DNA of 40,703 nt, from positions 1-40,703 of the IMG/VR virus record IMGVR_UViG_3300030616_000011, one strand, 5' to 3'. The notes under the pieces are model-generated. The model did no database searches. It was not told the DNA's origin and saw only the letters and a list, made by a program, of their open reading frames with translations. The position numbers were made by a program, and so were the translations under genes. The DNA comes from a virus. Below, in pieces: positions 8,615 through 15,939 of this stretch (position 1 is the stretch's first letter; each line of letters begins with the position of its first letter).

Positions 8615-9910
8615 TTACCATCTTCCGCCTGCACACATGCTTGCTTTACGGAAAGGATTAAAATCAGTAAAAGCATAACGCAATGCATCCACACTATGGT
8701 CATTTTTCTTAAATGGTTTCTCAGTTAGATTCCTATTGAATTTATCTCTCTCATAACGATAACTTTCAATTTCTTTTATAAGATTAACACAACTTGAGTC
8801 TATTTTAAGCAAATCATTATACAACAATGCTTTAACCTTTGATATCCCATTTTCAATATTATTATCTGCTTCTTTCACATTCAAATGTTTTTCTCTTGCC
8901 ATTCCAATCCAGTTAGCAGCAGATGGATCAGCATATATCTTTTTATAATGATAAATACCATCCAACGCCAGTATATATTTCAATATATGATCTACAGTCT
9001 TCTCACTTTGATAATATTCATTTACAACATACACATTATTATCAGAATCAACTCCTATTGTAAGGAAACATGCTGGATTCCTGTAACCATCATCATATCC
9101 GCCGATGTAATACTTAAATTTCTGATCTTTGAATTCACCGATATGTTTTTCATAATTGAATTCTTTGTAAATTTGACCCTCGAAACTCCCCCATTCACCC
9201 TGAAGATACCGTTTTGCATAATCAGAATCAAAGTTTGCTTCACAACTTTTTATATAATCCCTTGGAAGATACTTATTATCATATGTAGTTGTCTGAACAA
9301 CATAATATTCATCATATTGTTTTTCAAAGAATGTTTGATATACCCAGTTAGCCCTTCCTGAAGGATTACCGGCAAGAACGCCTATACGATGTTTAGTATG
9401 ATTACCTCGAAGACGACCCTGAAGCATGAGAAATACCTGTTCATCTATATCAACAGGTTCATCAATTGCAAAACCATCAAGATTAAGGCTTTTATACTTA
9501 GATGGTTCATCACAAGACCGGAAAAGAACCTCAGAATCATTGAAAAATTTGAAAGTCATCGTGTTCATCTTGTAATCTTTCTGAAGTCGGAAGTCAAGAA
9601 GGTATTGTTCGTTTTTTGGAAGAGATTTTTTTGTCTGATTAATTTTTTGCTGATAAAGGTCTATTTCCTCAAGGAATGTTCGTAATATTGTATCACGAAG
9701 CATTGGAATGGTTTGAGAACCAAAAAACCATAGGCTTCTCGGATGTTTCAAACACTGCATGATTATAATATGACACATCAACAGTGTTTTCCCTGCACCA
9801 TAAGCACCACTGTAAAGAATATATTTCTTTTTCTTTTTTTTTATTGAATCAAGCACTTCTTGTTGTTTAGGAAGAAATTCTCTAGGATAAGGAATTTGGA
9901 TATTGGTCAT
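8615..9910 (-). CDS. terL: Terminase large subunit (packaging ATPase-nuclease)
   Basis: A 431-residue protein with all expected elements: Walker A SGAYGAGKT (about residues 34-42), Walker B-type LDGFAIDEP (about 144-152), coupling motif LAGNPSG (about 180), and the RNase H-like nuclease with acidic centres in GGYDDGYRNP (about 267-276), YADPSA and the final DHSVDALRYAF. It pumps DNA into the prohead and cuts it. Length and motifs are complete. It is preceded by a 42-residue helical gene with ATGA overlap and followed immediately by the portal gene, the classical order. Confidence 0.96.
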   Translation of the reverse strand: MTNIQIPYPREFLPKQQEVLDSIKKKKKKYILYSGAYGAGKTLLMCHIIIMQCLKHPRSLWFFGSQTIPMLRDTILRTFLEEIDLYQQKINQTKKSLPKNEQYLLDFRLQKDYKMNTMTFKFFNDSEVLFRSCDEPSKYKSLNLDGFAIDEPVDIDEQVFLMLQGRLRGNHTKHRIGVLAGNPSGRANWVYQTFFEKQYDEYYVVQTTTYDNKYLPRDYIKSCEANFDSDYAKRYLQGEWGSFEGQIYKEFNYEKHIGEFKDQKFKYYIGGYDDGYRNPACFLTIGVDSDNNVYVVNEYYQSEKTVDHILKYILALDGIYHYKKIYADPSAANWIGMAREKHLNVKEADNNIENGISKVKALLYNDLLKIDSSCVNLIKEIESYRYERDKFNRNLTEKPFKKNDHSVDALRYAFTDFNPFRKASMCAGGRW

Positions 9911-10035
9911 CTCAAGTTAAGAGTCTCCCTTAAAAGCTTGATTTCTTTTGTCATCTTTTCTAATTTTTTATCTACCTTATCCAAAATTTTAACAACATCA
10001 CTCATATCATTACGTCTATCTATCCATTTTAGCAT
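9907..10035 (-). CDS. Small coiled-coil protein before TerL (42 aa)
   Basis: The product starts MLKWIDRRNDMSDVV and continues as one amphipathic helix (KILDKVDKKLEKMTKEIKLLRETL). Its stop overlaps the terminase ATG (ATGA), so the two are coupled. It is far too short for a usual small terminase with an HTH. It could be an oligomerising cofactor or an accessory packaging factor; function is unproven. Confidence 0.6.
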   Translation of the reverse strand: MLKWIDRRNDMSDVVKILDKVDKKLEKMTKEIKLLRETLNLR

Positions 10036-10128
10036 TATGCATCATAAGAAATTAATAAGAATTAACAATGGTTTTGTTTTCACCAGGTAAATTTTCCATA
10101 TTTTTCACCTATTTTTAGGATTGTGCCG

Positions 10129-10196
10129 CATTATATGACATGGAATTCATTGAAAAAAATGCTAGCTGTTGGCACACGTTAACATGTCATATAATG
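10129..10196. repeat. Perfect 14-bp inverted repeat with 40-bp spacer
   Basis: CATTATATGACATG at 10129-10142 is the exact reverse complement of CATGTCATATAATG at 10183-10196. A second short pair, TGTGCC (10122-10127) and GGCACA (10171-10176), lies in the same region. In RNA this would be a long hairpin; in DNA it could be paired protein-binding sites. Confidence 0.85.
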
Positions 10197-10276
10197 TTTC
10201 AGCATCCTATTTAACAGCAAAAACCCGCCATGTTTCCCGTCTCTAGCAATCGACTCTCCTGTAATTCACTGCTATG

Positions 10277-10308
10277 ATAGAGAAATTAACAATTGTTAGT
10301 CTCTCTAT
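10277..10308. repeat. 32-bp near-perfect palindrome
   Basis: The dyad is centred on AACAATTGTT and 14 of 16 base pairs match, ending in ATAGAGA/TCTCTAT arms. Such a symmetric element next to a possible TATA box on the minus strand is the shape of an operator for a dimeric regulator. Confidence 0.8.
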
Positions 10309-10353
10309 TATATGTAGGTAGCATTTTGAAAAAAAGATGTCGCATTTTAAGAA

Positions 10354-10494
10354 TTATTTTTTAAAATTATGTACGTCTTCAACTTCGTTTTCATAATACC
10401 ATTTAAAAAAACAGTTATCACAATCACAGATATGCCTTTGAACAAATATCTGTATTCTTTGAAGAATTCTCTGGAAGATATTAGGTCTTTTCAT
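10354..10494 (-). CDS. Small Cys-containing protein (46 aa)
   Basis: The product starts MKRPNIFQRILQRIQ and contains CDCDNCFFKWYYENE. Its ATG overlaps the stop of the preceding zinc-finger gene (ATGA). It is the last gene before the non-coding gap. Three closely spaced cysteines suggest metal binding, but a fourth ligand is not evident. Confidence 0.6.
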   Translation of the reverse strand: MKRPNIFQRILQRIQIFVQRHICDCDNCFFKWYYENEVEDVHNFKK

Positions 10495-10889
10495 GATAGT
10501 TTAACAACCTCAAAAGCTTCTTCAAAAAAAACATAAACAGGATTATCAGCTGTTCCTTTTATACTACCAATAACAAGACCACATTTTTTACAAGACATTT
10601 CTCCCATGACATAGTCACAGTTGATATATTTCCAGGCGGAAATAAAACAATCACAGTTTTTGCATTTCCGGATAATATTTTTTTGTTTCTTCACCTCATT
10701 TTGAATATCATTATACTCTCGCTGAATTTCTTTATGTTTATGAGAAGAAATATTACTTGTTCCAAGATTCCTTTGTCTTTGGATGCGTTCTCTATCTTTT
10801 TTTAATTTTATTTCATATGCACATTTTTTGCAATATTTCTGACGAGGGGACATCCTCTGAATTTCAATACCACAACTCTCACATTTCAT
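10491..10889 (-). CDS. Two-zinc-knuckle protein
   Basis: A 132-residue protein. The N-terminal treble-clef-like module has KCESCGIEI and QKYCKKCAYE followed by a very basic helix (KLKKDRERIQRQR), a pattern common in small phage DNA- or RNA-binding proteins. The C-terminal ribbon has CKNCDC and SCKKCGLVIG. The two are joined by a coiled coil (KEIQREYNDIQNEVKKQ). AGGTGG lies just upstream of the ATG. A regulator or nucleic-acid-binding function is likely; no specific family is assigned. Confidence 0.75.
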   Translation of the reverse strand: MKCESCGIEIQRMSPRQKYCKKCAYEIKLKKDRERIQRQRNLGTSNISSHKHKEIQREYNDIQNEVKKQKNIIRKCKNCDCFISAWKYINCDYVMGEMSCKKCGLVIGSIKGTADNPVYVFFEEAFEVVKLS

Positions 10890-10932
10890 TTTTTACCACC
10901 TTTTTAATTATCCAAAGCACTATATCATCTCC

Positions 10933-10955
10933 ATAGCATATGCTATAAAAAAATA
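10933..10955 (-). promoter_or_regulatory. Candidate TATA box overlapping a 14-bp palindrome
   Basis: On the minus strand TTTTTTTATAG sits about 55 bases upstream of the two-knuckle gene start and runs directly into the perfect palindrome ATAGCATATGCTAT (10933-10946). A TATA box overlapped by a dyad would be a repressible promoter. Evidence is sequence pattern only. Confidence 0.4.
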
Positions 10956-11071
10956 ATGCATACATCATGTATACTGAAATTAGTTTCAATATGTACATCA
11001 TATTTTTCACTATTGTTTTTTATTTTTGCACATTTTTTACAGATTTCTGAACATTTGAATGTTTTTCACAT
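10943..11071 (-). pseudogene. Possible broken small Cys-rich gene
   Basis: On the minus strand GGAGAGGA precedes an ATG that is followed at once by TGA, after which the same frame stays open for about 40 codons with the knuckle-like CSEICKKC. No other start precedes this frame. The gap 10890-11103 has no other gene. This may be a gene inactivated by one point mutation, or chance. Confidence 0.25.
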
Positions 11072-11103
11072 TCCTCTCCATATATTAAACCTTTAATTCA
11101 TAT

Positions 11104-11889
11104 TCACATAGGAACAGGCATTACATGTGTAATAACACCATCATTGATGATAACTTTTACATAACCCATCGGCAAAGGACGATAAGCATAACGTTCACCA
11201 TAAGTAGTAATACCATCAAGATAATTAGGAAGAAAACTCCCAGTAGCACAATGATACTGAATTTTTTGTTTAACATCACCATTACTAACTTCCATAGGAG
11301 CAATCATAATGTTAACACCAAGTTTATGTGTATGCCCATTAGCAACAACATCCATATCAGCAAAGATACGGCTATCCTCATCAATTTTATTGTAAGCATG
11401 ACCAGCCATGCGTCCTGCTCCTATACCGTGACGTGTTTGCATCTTGATAACCTTATCATTGTATCTTATTTCATGAAGTGTTACACCATCACCAAGATAA
11501 CCCACATTAAGACGTTTACAAATGCTACTCAAGCAGTTATTTGCATATCGTCTCATAATATTACCACCATGATTACCAAGATGAAGCCCAATGATTTTAT
11601 CCTTGATGCATTGTATATCATCCTCGAACATATCCCATTGTTCATTAATCATATTAAGCTTTTTATCTGTCTGTTGCACTATTGACATTGTTTCCTCAGG
11701 ATTATAACGAGGATCATTATGTGAAATACTTTCTGTGTAGTCTCCCATCCCTATCATCATGGCATCTTTATTGTTTTCTATCTCTTCTATGACAGATAGA
11801 AACTTGTTACGGTTGCCTCGTGGGTAATGTGTATCACCCACTAGATATATTTCCTTATGACCATCAATGGTCAATACATTCTGTTTCAT
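11104..11889 (-). CDS. Calcineurin-like metallophosphoesterase
   Basis: A 261-residue protein with the full metallophosphoesterase motif set in order: LVGDTHYPRG (Asp19, His21), GMGDYTE (Asp50), LGNHGG (Asn-His), TRHGIGAG (His) and NGHTHKLG near residue 190. These residues bind two metal ions and hydrolyse phosphate esters. Phage members act on nucleotides, nucleic-acid ends or 2',3'-cyclic phosphates; the substrate here cannot be told. The start overlaps the preceding gene by 26 bases. Lone viral phosphoesterases may process DNA/RNA ends or signalling nucleotides. The latter is speculation. Confidence 0.9.
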   Translation of the reverse strand: MKQNVLTIDGHKEIYLVGDTHYPRGNRNKFLSVIEEIENNKDAMMIGMGDYTESISHNDPRYNPEETMSIVQQTDKKLNMINEQWDMFEDDIQCIKDKIIGLHLGNHGGNIMRRYANNCLSSICKRLNVGYLGDGVTLHEIRYNDKVIKMQTRHGIGAGRMAGHAYNKIDEDSRIFADMDVVANGHTHKLGVNIMIAPMEVSNGDVKQKIQYHCATGSFLPNYLDGITTYGERYAYRPLPMGYVKVIINDGVITHVMPVPM

Positions 11890-12421
11890 ATTTTATTACC
11901 TCTCTTTTATTCTTATTATAATTCTTGTGTTTATCTAAACAAACAGTACAACTATAAAATGAACGAGAATAATCAATAGGACGACAACTACACTGAGCAC
12001 AAATACCATTAAGAATACTTTTTTCTCTCAGTGTTTTCATATACAAGGGATGTTTTTCTTTCCATTGTCTACTATATTCATTGTCATAGAAAGGATGCTT
12101 CTTTCTATAATTCCTAATATACTCCTTTCTTTCCTCTTTATGGCTCTGACGATACTCCCTGCTTTCTTTTTTATGACTCTGATAATAATCCCTACTATAC
12201 TTCTTTATTTCCTCTTTATGACTCTGACAATACTTCTTTTGATATTTCTTTCTTTCCTCTTTATGGCTCTGATAATACTTCTTATCCTCCTTCTTCCTAC
12301 AATCCATACACATCTCATTTAGTCCATCAGAATTATATTTATTTTTATAAAAAAATACAACAGGATAAATACAACCACAACGAGAGCAGAACTTATAATC
12401 AGCTTCCTCGAACTTCCTCAT
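11864..12421 (-). CDS. Zinc-finger protein with QSHKEE repeats
   Basis: A 185-residue protein. The N-terminal knuckle has FCSRCGCIYP and MCMDCRKKE. The middle holds four or five degenerate repeats of YYQSHKEExxKY (about residues 47-100), visible at DNA level as repeated blocks in 12110-12295. The C-terminal knuckle has CAQCSCRP and CTVCLDKHK. The layout recalls phage endonuclease VII/HNH-type zinc proteins with KKYY-HKEE spacers, but no His/Asn catalytic site is seen, so I call it only a zinc-binding, very basic protein. Confidence 0.7.
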   Translation of the reverse strand: MRKFEEADYKFCSRCGCIYPVVFFYKNKYNSDGLNEMCMDCRKKEDKKYYQSHKEERKKYQKKYCQSHKEEIKKYSRDYYQSHKKESREYRQSHKEERKEYIRNYRKKHPFYDNEYSRQWKEKHPLYMKTLREKSILNGICAQCSCRPIDYSRSFYSCTVCLDKHKNYNKNKREVIKYETECIDH

Positions 12422-12605
12422 TTAATTTTCCACCTTCTTTTTTCTCCTCACAACCAAGACAACCATCCTCAATACTACCAAAAATCAGCTTCTTAATCTT
12501 CCCATCCTCAAAAACAAGCCAGATTTCATTATTCCTTCCACGTACGAATTTTAATTTCTGACCTATAACATCGGAAAGATTTTTTATTTCTTCCTCAAGA
12601 TTCAT
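12399..12605 (-). CDS. Hypothetical protein (68 aa)
   Basis: A small acidic protein with a helix (MNLEEEIKNLSDVIGQKLKF), a beta hairpin (IWLVFEDGKIKKLIFG) and CLGCEEKK near the end. It overlaps its downstream neighbour by 23 bases and its upstream neighbour by 4. Not recognised. Confidence 0.65.
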   Translation of the reverse strand: MNLEEEIKNLSDVIGQKLKFVRGRNNEIWLVFEDGKIKKLIFGSIEDGCLGCEEKKEGGKLNEEVRGS

Positions 12606-12844
12606 TTTTTATTCCTCCTAATCTGTTTCAAAATAGAAAAAATAGATTGAGAACCTAAAAAAATAATAACTGTGAATACAAACCCTTCAATTATCCCCTC
12701 GTTTAAAAAATTGAAATCCAAAGACACCTTGAAATCAAAAAAAATAGAATAAATATAGGAGATATAAAGCAATAAACCCATGCTGAAACAACCAAATAAT
12801 CCTGCTAACTGAAAACTATTCAGATTTATCTCCATATTTCTCAT
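12602..12844 (-). CDS. Small membrane protein, two helices
   Basis: An 80-residue protein with two hydrophobic segments (about residues 13-35, LAGLFGCFSMGLLLYISYIYSIF, and 52-72) and a basic C terminus (KQIRRNKK), predicted as a hairpin in the membrane with both ends inside. It could be a holin-like or superinfection-related protein, but nothing specific supports either. The start may be the internal ATG at 12835. Confidence 0.65.
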   Translation of the reverse strand: MRNMEINLNSFQLAGLFGCFSMGLLLYISYIYSIFFDFKVSLDFNFLNEGIIEGFVFTVIIFLGSQSIFSILKQIRRNKK

Positions 12845-12974
12845 CTAAACCAACCTTTTTAAGGAAACAATTCACACATTTCCCACCATGTAATATCTTA
12901 TCAACAACCATAATCTCACGATTACATACTTTGCAACGATGCTTTACATCATAACGTTTTTTAGTACGACCCAT
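12816..12974 (-). CDS. Zinc-ribbon microprotein (52 aa)
   Basis: The product starts MGRTKKRYDVKHRC and has CKVCNRE and GKCVNCFLKK knuckles. The start at 12974 was chosen because GGTGG is just upstream; the longer frame to 13004 lacks such a site. It overlaps the membrane-protein gene by 29 bases. A basic N terminus suggests nucleic-acid binding. Confidence 0.65.
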   Translation of the reverse strand: MGRTKKRYDVKHRCKVCNREIMVVDKILHGGKCVNCFLKKVGLDEKYGDKSE

Positions 12975-13044
12975 TAAAATACCACCATTTGCCTGAAAAG
13001 CCACAGAAACGCCTCTCTCGCATCAAAACATTTCTCTAATATAA

Positions 13045-13254
13045 TCATTCGTTATCACCATGCCTTTTGATTACAACACCCTCTTCCTTCATTTTATGAA
13101 TAAAAGTAATCCAACTCTCATAAACCTTATCCCAATCAACATCAATATCCTTAAAACATGAAAAAGGAAAAGTTCTCTCACCCTTTTTTAAAGCCAAAGT
13201 AGAAACATCAGAATAAATACTTTTTTTACTCTTCTTTTTTTGTTTTCCAACCAT
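13045..13254 (-). CDS. Hypothetical protein (69 aa)
   Basis: The product starts MVGKQKKKSKKSIYSD and contains FSCFKDIDVDWDKVYESWITFIHKMKEEG. It overlaps its upstream neighbour by 29 bases. The start is the ATG at 13254; an upstream alternative at 13281 lies deeper in the neighbour. Not recognised. Confidence 0.6.
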   Translation of the reverse strand: MVGKQKKKSKKSIYSDVSTLALKKGERTFPFSCFKDIDVDWDKVYESWITFIHKMKEEGVVIKRHGDNE

Positions 13255-13729
13255 GTTTAACAACCATATCCTTTTCAACATTCTTCATAGTCTTCCACAT
13301 ACCAGGAACATAAGTATCAATAACAAGACGACTACATTTAGGGCAATAACGATAATAACCATCACTACCAGCACCCTCAATATCCATAGGCTCAAAACCA
13401 CAATGAGAACATTTCTTCTGAGCAATCTTAATCTTATCACCAACAAGCTGTTTCAAAAACAACTGCATCATAACATTACGTTTACGCCTCCGGATTAACA
13501 TCTCATCCTCAACAGCCTTAGACTCAGGATTATCCCCCATTAAATCCTGACAATCAGTAAAGAAAAAAAGTTCATCATTCTTCCAATCACATTTTTCAAC
13601 ACTACCCGTTTCACCATTAGCCCTTTCAATAAAAACATCACGCCATTTACGAAGCTCACGCTTAACAACAGATTTAGCTTTAAAACCAAGATTCCATTCA
13701 TCAACAAATCTAGGTTTCTTGCTTTCCAT
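13226..13729 (-). CDS. Zinc-ribbon protein
   Basis: A 167-residue protein starting MESKKPRFVDEW, chosen for the GAGGTTGAGAAGG just upstream. It has an acidic/aromatic region (NDELFFFTDCQDLMGDN), a basic helix (LIRRRKRNVMMQLFLKQL) and a C-terminal ribbon KKCSHCGFEP...YRYCPKCSRLVID. The ribbon resembles those of transcription-related or primase accessory proteins. Specific function unknown. Confidence 0.7.
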   Translation of the reverse strand: MESKKPRFVDEWNLGFKAKSVVKRELRKWRDVFIERANGETGSVEKCDWKNDELFFFTDCQDLMGDNPESKAVEDEMLIRRRKRNVMMQLFLKQLVGDKIKIAQKKCSHCGFEPMDIEGAGSDGYYRYCPKCSRLVIDTYVPGMWKTMKNVEKDMVVKHGWKTKKEE

Positions 13730-14024
13730 CCTTCTCAACCTCCTTACGAATCTTCCTAAAAGTATCAAAAGCAAGCTTACTGCTCTTATCAGAAACAGTA
13801 ATAAATGTCTGTTCAGCCCTAGTCATATCAAAACGTTTCTCAAAACTATAATAAATACTAGGAAGCTTTTTATCAATATATTCAGTCTTATGCACTTCCT
13901 TCTCAAAAGGAATCTTCATAAGATAATAATTCTTATCCTTCTTACCAGCATTCTTTAAATAATTATCACGTAAAACATTCTGTTCAACAACAGCCTCTTT
14001 CTCCTCATTTTTATTTCCCGACAT
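13710..14024 (-). CDS. Hypothetical protein (104 aa)
   Basis: A charged protein starting MSGNKNEEKEAVVEQN. The start at 14024 was preferred because GGTGGAAAG lies right before it; another ATG is at 14036. The C-terminal half (FDMTRAEQTFITVSDKSSKLAFDTFRKIRKEVEK) is helical. It overlaps the next gene by 20 bases. Not recognised. Confidence 0.65.
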   Translation of the reverse strand: MSGNKNEEKEAVVEQNVLRDNYLKNAGKKDKNYYLMKIPFEKEVHKTEYIDKKLPSIYYSFEKRFDMTRAEQTFITVSDKSSKLAFDTFRKIRKEVEKDGKQET

Positions 14025-14154
14025 CTTTCCACCCATGTAAAACTTTTTTACAATTCATAATCTCATCATAAAGAGCATCAAACTCCTCACGAGAAAGAAA
14101 ATCCAAATCAATAAAACCATTATCCTCACCAAGATTAGGACGATAAAACCACAT
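14011..14154 (-). CDS. Small protein (47 aa)
   Basis: The product starts MWFYRPNLGEDNGFIDLDFLSREEFDALYDE and ends HGWKDVGK. It lies between two genes in the same direction and overlaps its downstream neighbour by 14 bases. Acidic and helical; not recognised. Confidence 0.55.
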   Translation of the reverse strand: MWFYRPNLGEDNGFIDLDFLSREEFDALYDEIMNCKKVLHGWKDVGK

Positions 14155-14156
14155 AA

Positions 14157-14438
14157 TCACTGATAAACACCCCTCTCAAAAGACTCCTGATTCTTCTGCT
14201 TATCCAAATGAAGGATTTCAGCAACACACTTATTAAACTCAGTCTGAGACCTTGCAAACTTATCAACACCCTTCAAAATATTATCAAGTTGCTTTAACTC
14301 CCTATCCAAATCATAACAAAGATTACTGAACTCATTATATGACACAACATTCAACCGATCACACCACCAATAATGAAAACGTTCCCTTAAAGAAAATTTC
14401 TTCCTGATTTCTTTTAATTTTTTTTCCGCTTCAGATAT
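14157..14438 (-). CDS. Hypothetical protein, candidate AUA start (93 aa)
   Basis: The frame from 14157 stays open upstream to a TGA at 14451, but the only common start codon is a TTG at 14354, which leaves 65 residues. The extra 28 codons look coding (SEAEKKLKEIRKKFSLRE...). They begin with ATA (14436-14438) placed seven bases after a perfect GGAGG, inside the end of the preceding gene. I therefore propose AUA initiation here; the TTG, behind GGTGGT, is the alternative. The protein is helical and charged, with YWWCDRL and a C-terminal ESFERGVYQ. Family unknown. Confidence 0.5.
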   Translation of the reverse strand: MSEAEKKLKEIRKKFSLRERFHYWWCDRLNVVSYNEFSNLCYDLDRELKQLDNILKGVDKFARSQTEFNKCVAEILHLDKQKNQESFERGVYQ

Positions 14439-14656
14439 TTTAATTCCTCCTCACAAACCCTAAAAATCAATGTTAAAAAACTAGCTTTCTCATCAAAACT
14501 TAAAGGAAAACCAAATTTAGTAACCTTCTCAACAGCCCAAACAGCACAAGACTGTGGTGATATCTCTCTATAATGAACCTTATCATAAACATTCACACTG
14601 TTTTTTTCATGCTTCTTCAATTCCTCAATCTTACGAAGATCCGACTCATCCAACAT
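14414..14656 (-). CDS. Hypothetical protein (80 aa)
   Basis: The product starts MLDESDLRKIEELKKHEK and contains YREISPQSCAVWAVEKVTKFGFPLSFDEKASFLTLIFRVCEEE. It is mainly helical. GGAGG lies 13 bases before the ATG, within the preceding membrane-protein gene. Not recognised. Confidence 0.65.
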   Translation of the reverse strand: MLDESDLRKIEELKKHEKNSVNVYDKVHYREISPQSCAVWAVEKVTKFGFPLSFDEKASFLTLIFRVCEEELKYLKRKKN

Positions 14657-14810
14657 GCTTAAAAATTGCCTCCATTGCTATAATTGTTATAATCCAGATT
14701 AATACAGCTATGCATATCCTTATAGCGGTTCGTCGTCCTATTCGTATACGATAAATTATTTCCTGTTGGTCTAATTCTTGTGCTCGTTTCCCTATAATAT
14801 CATCACTCAT
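14646..14810 (-). CDS. Small single-pass membrane protein (54 aa)
   Basis: The product starts MSDDIIGKRAQELDQQE, has an Arg-rich stretch (YRIRIGRRTAIR), then a hydrophobic helix (ICIAVLIWIITIIAMEAIF). Positive charges before the helix suggest the N terminus stays inside the cell. Both ends overlap neighbours (ATGA upstream, 11 bases downstream). Confidence 0.6.
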   Translation of the reverse strand: MSDDIIGKRAQELDQQEIIYRIRIGRRTAIRICIAVLIWIITIIAMEAIFKHVG

Positions 14811-14902
14811 TTTGTTTTTTTCTCCTTATATTTTTTAAAAGATAGTTGCTCACATTCTGTTTCGAGTATTATCTCCCCTATGTTCTTAAAAATCATTCTC
14901 AT
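14807..14902 (-). CDS. Small protein (31 aa)
   Basis: The product starts MRMIFKNIGEIILETECEQ and ends KEKKTK. It follows a copy of the TTTCGACAA leader with GGAGG, and its stop overlaps the next ATG (ATGA). The leader and the coupling are the main support. Confidence 0.5.
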   Translation of the reverse strand: MRMIFKNIGEIILETECEQLSFKKYKEKKTK

Positions 14903-14911
14903 ATTCTCATA

Positions 14912-14931
14912 CCTCCTTGTCGAAACTAAAC
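14912..14931 (-). promoter_or_regulatory. Repeated leader element, left-arm copy
   Basis: On the minus strand the sequence GTTTAGTTTCGACAAGGAGG ends one gene (its TAG) and supplies the ribosome-binding site of the next. It matches three leaders in the right arm (25785, 26693, 26930) that share TTTAGTTTCGACAA plus a GGAG. Confidence 0.6.
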
Positions 14932-15105
14932 TAACAATTCTTTTTTGATAATATAATAATGCTTTCTTTCAGCTTTGAATCTGCCATCTTTGATATTATT
15001 CCAATACTTAATCAGTTTAGTAATTTCTTTTTCCGCAATATCATGTGTGGCACAAACAGATTCAACACCACCAGATACATTATCCATTACCAAATATACA
15101 TTCAT
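14926..15105 (-). CDS. Hypothetical protein (59 aa)
   Basis: The product starts MNVYLVMDNVSGGVESVCATHDIAEKEI and continues as a Lys-rich C-terminal half (FKAERKHYYIIKKELLV). The fold looks like a small alpha/beta unit; similar short phage proteins report as unknown. A TATA-like box lies about 35 bases upstream, so this may be the first gene of a sub-operon. Confidence 0.6.
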   Translation of the reverse strand: MNVYLVMDNVSGGVESVCATHDIAEKEITKLIKYWNNIKDGRFKAERKHYYIIKKELLV

Positions 15106-15133
15106 TTCTTTTCATCTTCCTATATACACAGGT

Positions 15134-15150
15134 AACCTTTAAATAACATG
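15134..15150 (-). promoter_or_regulatory. Candidate internal TATA box
   Basis: The minus strand reads TTATTTAAAGG, about 35 bases before the ATG at 15105 and inside one of the few non-coding gaps of this arm (15106-15218). The same TATTTAAAGG occurs in the right arm at 22971, also just before a gene. Confidence 0.45.
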
Positions 15151-15218
15151 ACATTTACCTACGTATACCCATTTTCATATTATATTACCTAAATCCTTAG
15201 ATATTACGATACAGACAT

Positions 15219-15656
15219 CTACCATTGCACGATTTTAAGCATACCACCATCAACATATAAAGTACCAAAATCCTCAGAGAAAATACCATCCTTAGGCAGA
15301 TACTCCAGCCTATACCCAGTTTTACCAGACGGAAAACCAACAAATACCCAGTCGCAACGATATAACTCACCAGTAGTATGATCTGTGAAACTTATATCCC
15401 ATCCCCCGTGTTCTTCTAATTCCAGCTTTTTACGTAACGTCTTTATACATAATTCAAATTTTTTACATATTTGTTCAGCTTCATGTTTACTAGAAGGCTC
15501 ATAGTAGAAGATACCATATTGATGGTTGAATATCATATCTCGGCATTTTTCTGCTAACTTGTTGTCATGGTCGTAGCATTGCACCTCAGATGGGTATTCC
15601 CAGTGTTGCTTTTTTTTGGTGTACATCCCGATGGTTTCTATATATTGTTGACCCAT
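15219..15656 (-). CDS. Hypothetical protein (145 aa)
   Basis: The product starts MGQQYIETIGMYTKKKQHWEYPSEVQC and contains YGIFYYEPSSKHEAEQICKKFELCIKTLRKK and a C-terminal beta region (GYRLEYLPKDGIFSEDFGTLYVDGG). One base separates it from the gene before. Not recognised; likely alpha/beta soluble. Confidence 0.7.
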   Translation of the reverse strand: MGQQYIETIGMYTKKKQHWEYPSEVQCYDHDNKLAEKCRDMIFNHQYGIFYYEPSSKHEAEQICKKFELCIKTLRKKLELEEHGGWDISFTDHTTGELYRCDWVFVGFPSGKTGYRLEYLPKDGIFSEDFGTLYVDGGMLKIVQW

Positions 15657-15657
15657 A

Positions 15658-15933
15658 TTACAACTCCTTTTTTACACTGGTTGGTGCACTACCTAAATAT
15701 ACCTCTGTTTCAACCCTAGTCCTCTCATATTTTGAAAGATAATATTTCTTGCAGATAACATCAATAATCTCCTGCTGACGTTTCACTGGCATATAATAAT
15801 CCATGAACCAGTCTGGATTTTTTGTAACACCGTTTCTCATTGCTTTACCAAAATTTAATGGTGGAATAGTCTCTTTATACATTGCCTGGTATATTTCCAT
15901 GCAGATACTCCATAGTTTATCGTTTGACCTCAT
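15658..15933 (-). CDS. Hypothetical protein (91 aa)
   Basis: The product starts MRSNDKLWSICMEIYQAMYKE and contains NPDWFMDYYMPVKRQQEIIDVICKKYYLSKYERTRVETEVYLGSAPT. The alternation of helices suggests an HTH-like fold but no family is clear. Its ribosome-binding site GAGGAGGAATAA is formed by the last codons of the preceding gene. Confidence 0.7.
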   Translation of the reverse strand: MRSNDKLWSICMEIYQAMYKETIPPLNFGKAMRNGVTKNPDWFMDYYMPVKRQQEIIDVICKKYYLSKYERTRVETEVYLGSAPTSVKKEL

Positions 15934-15939
15934 AATTGT

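Larger units (their letters stand above)
10036..10353. promoter_or_regulatory. Non-coding gap before the late genes, with two dyads
   Basis: No convincing open frame exists in these 318 bases, an exception in an operon otherwise packed with overlapping genes. The gap separates the small early-type genes from terminase and all structural genes. It holds a perfect 14-bp inverted repeat and a 32-bp near-palindrome (separate entries), and AT-rich hexamers such as CATATAATAG on the minus strand that could act as a TATA box. I infer a late-gene promoter or control region. A packaging (cos/pac) site next to terminase is an alternative. Confidence 0.5.

Noticed and set aside
11125-11685. A 186-codon forward frame
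   Set aside because: Antisense to the metallophosphoesterase, which has all catalytic motifs.
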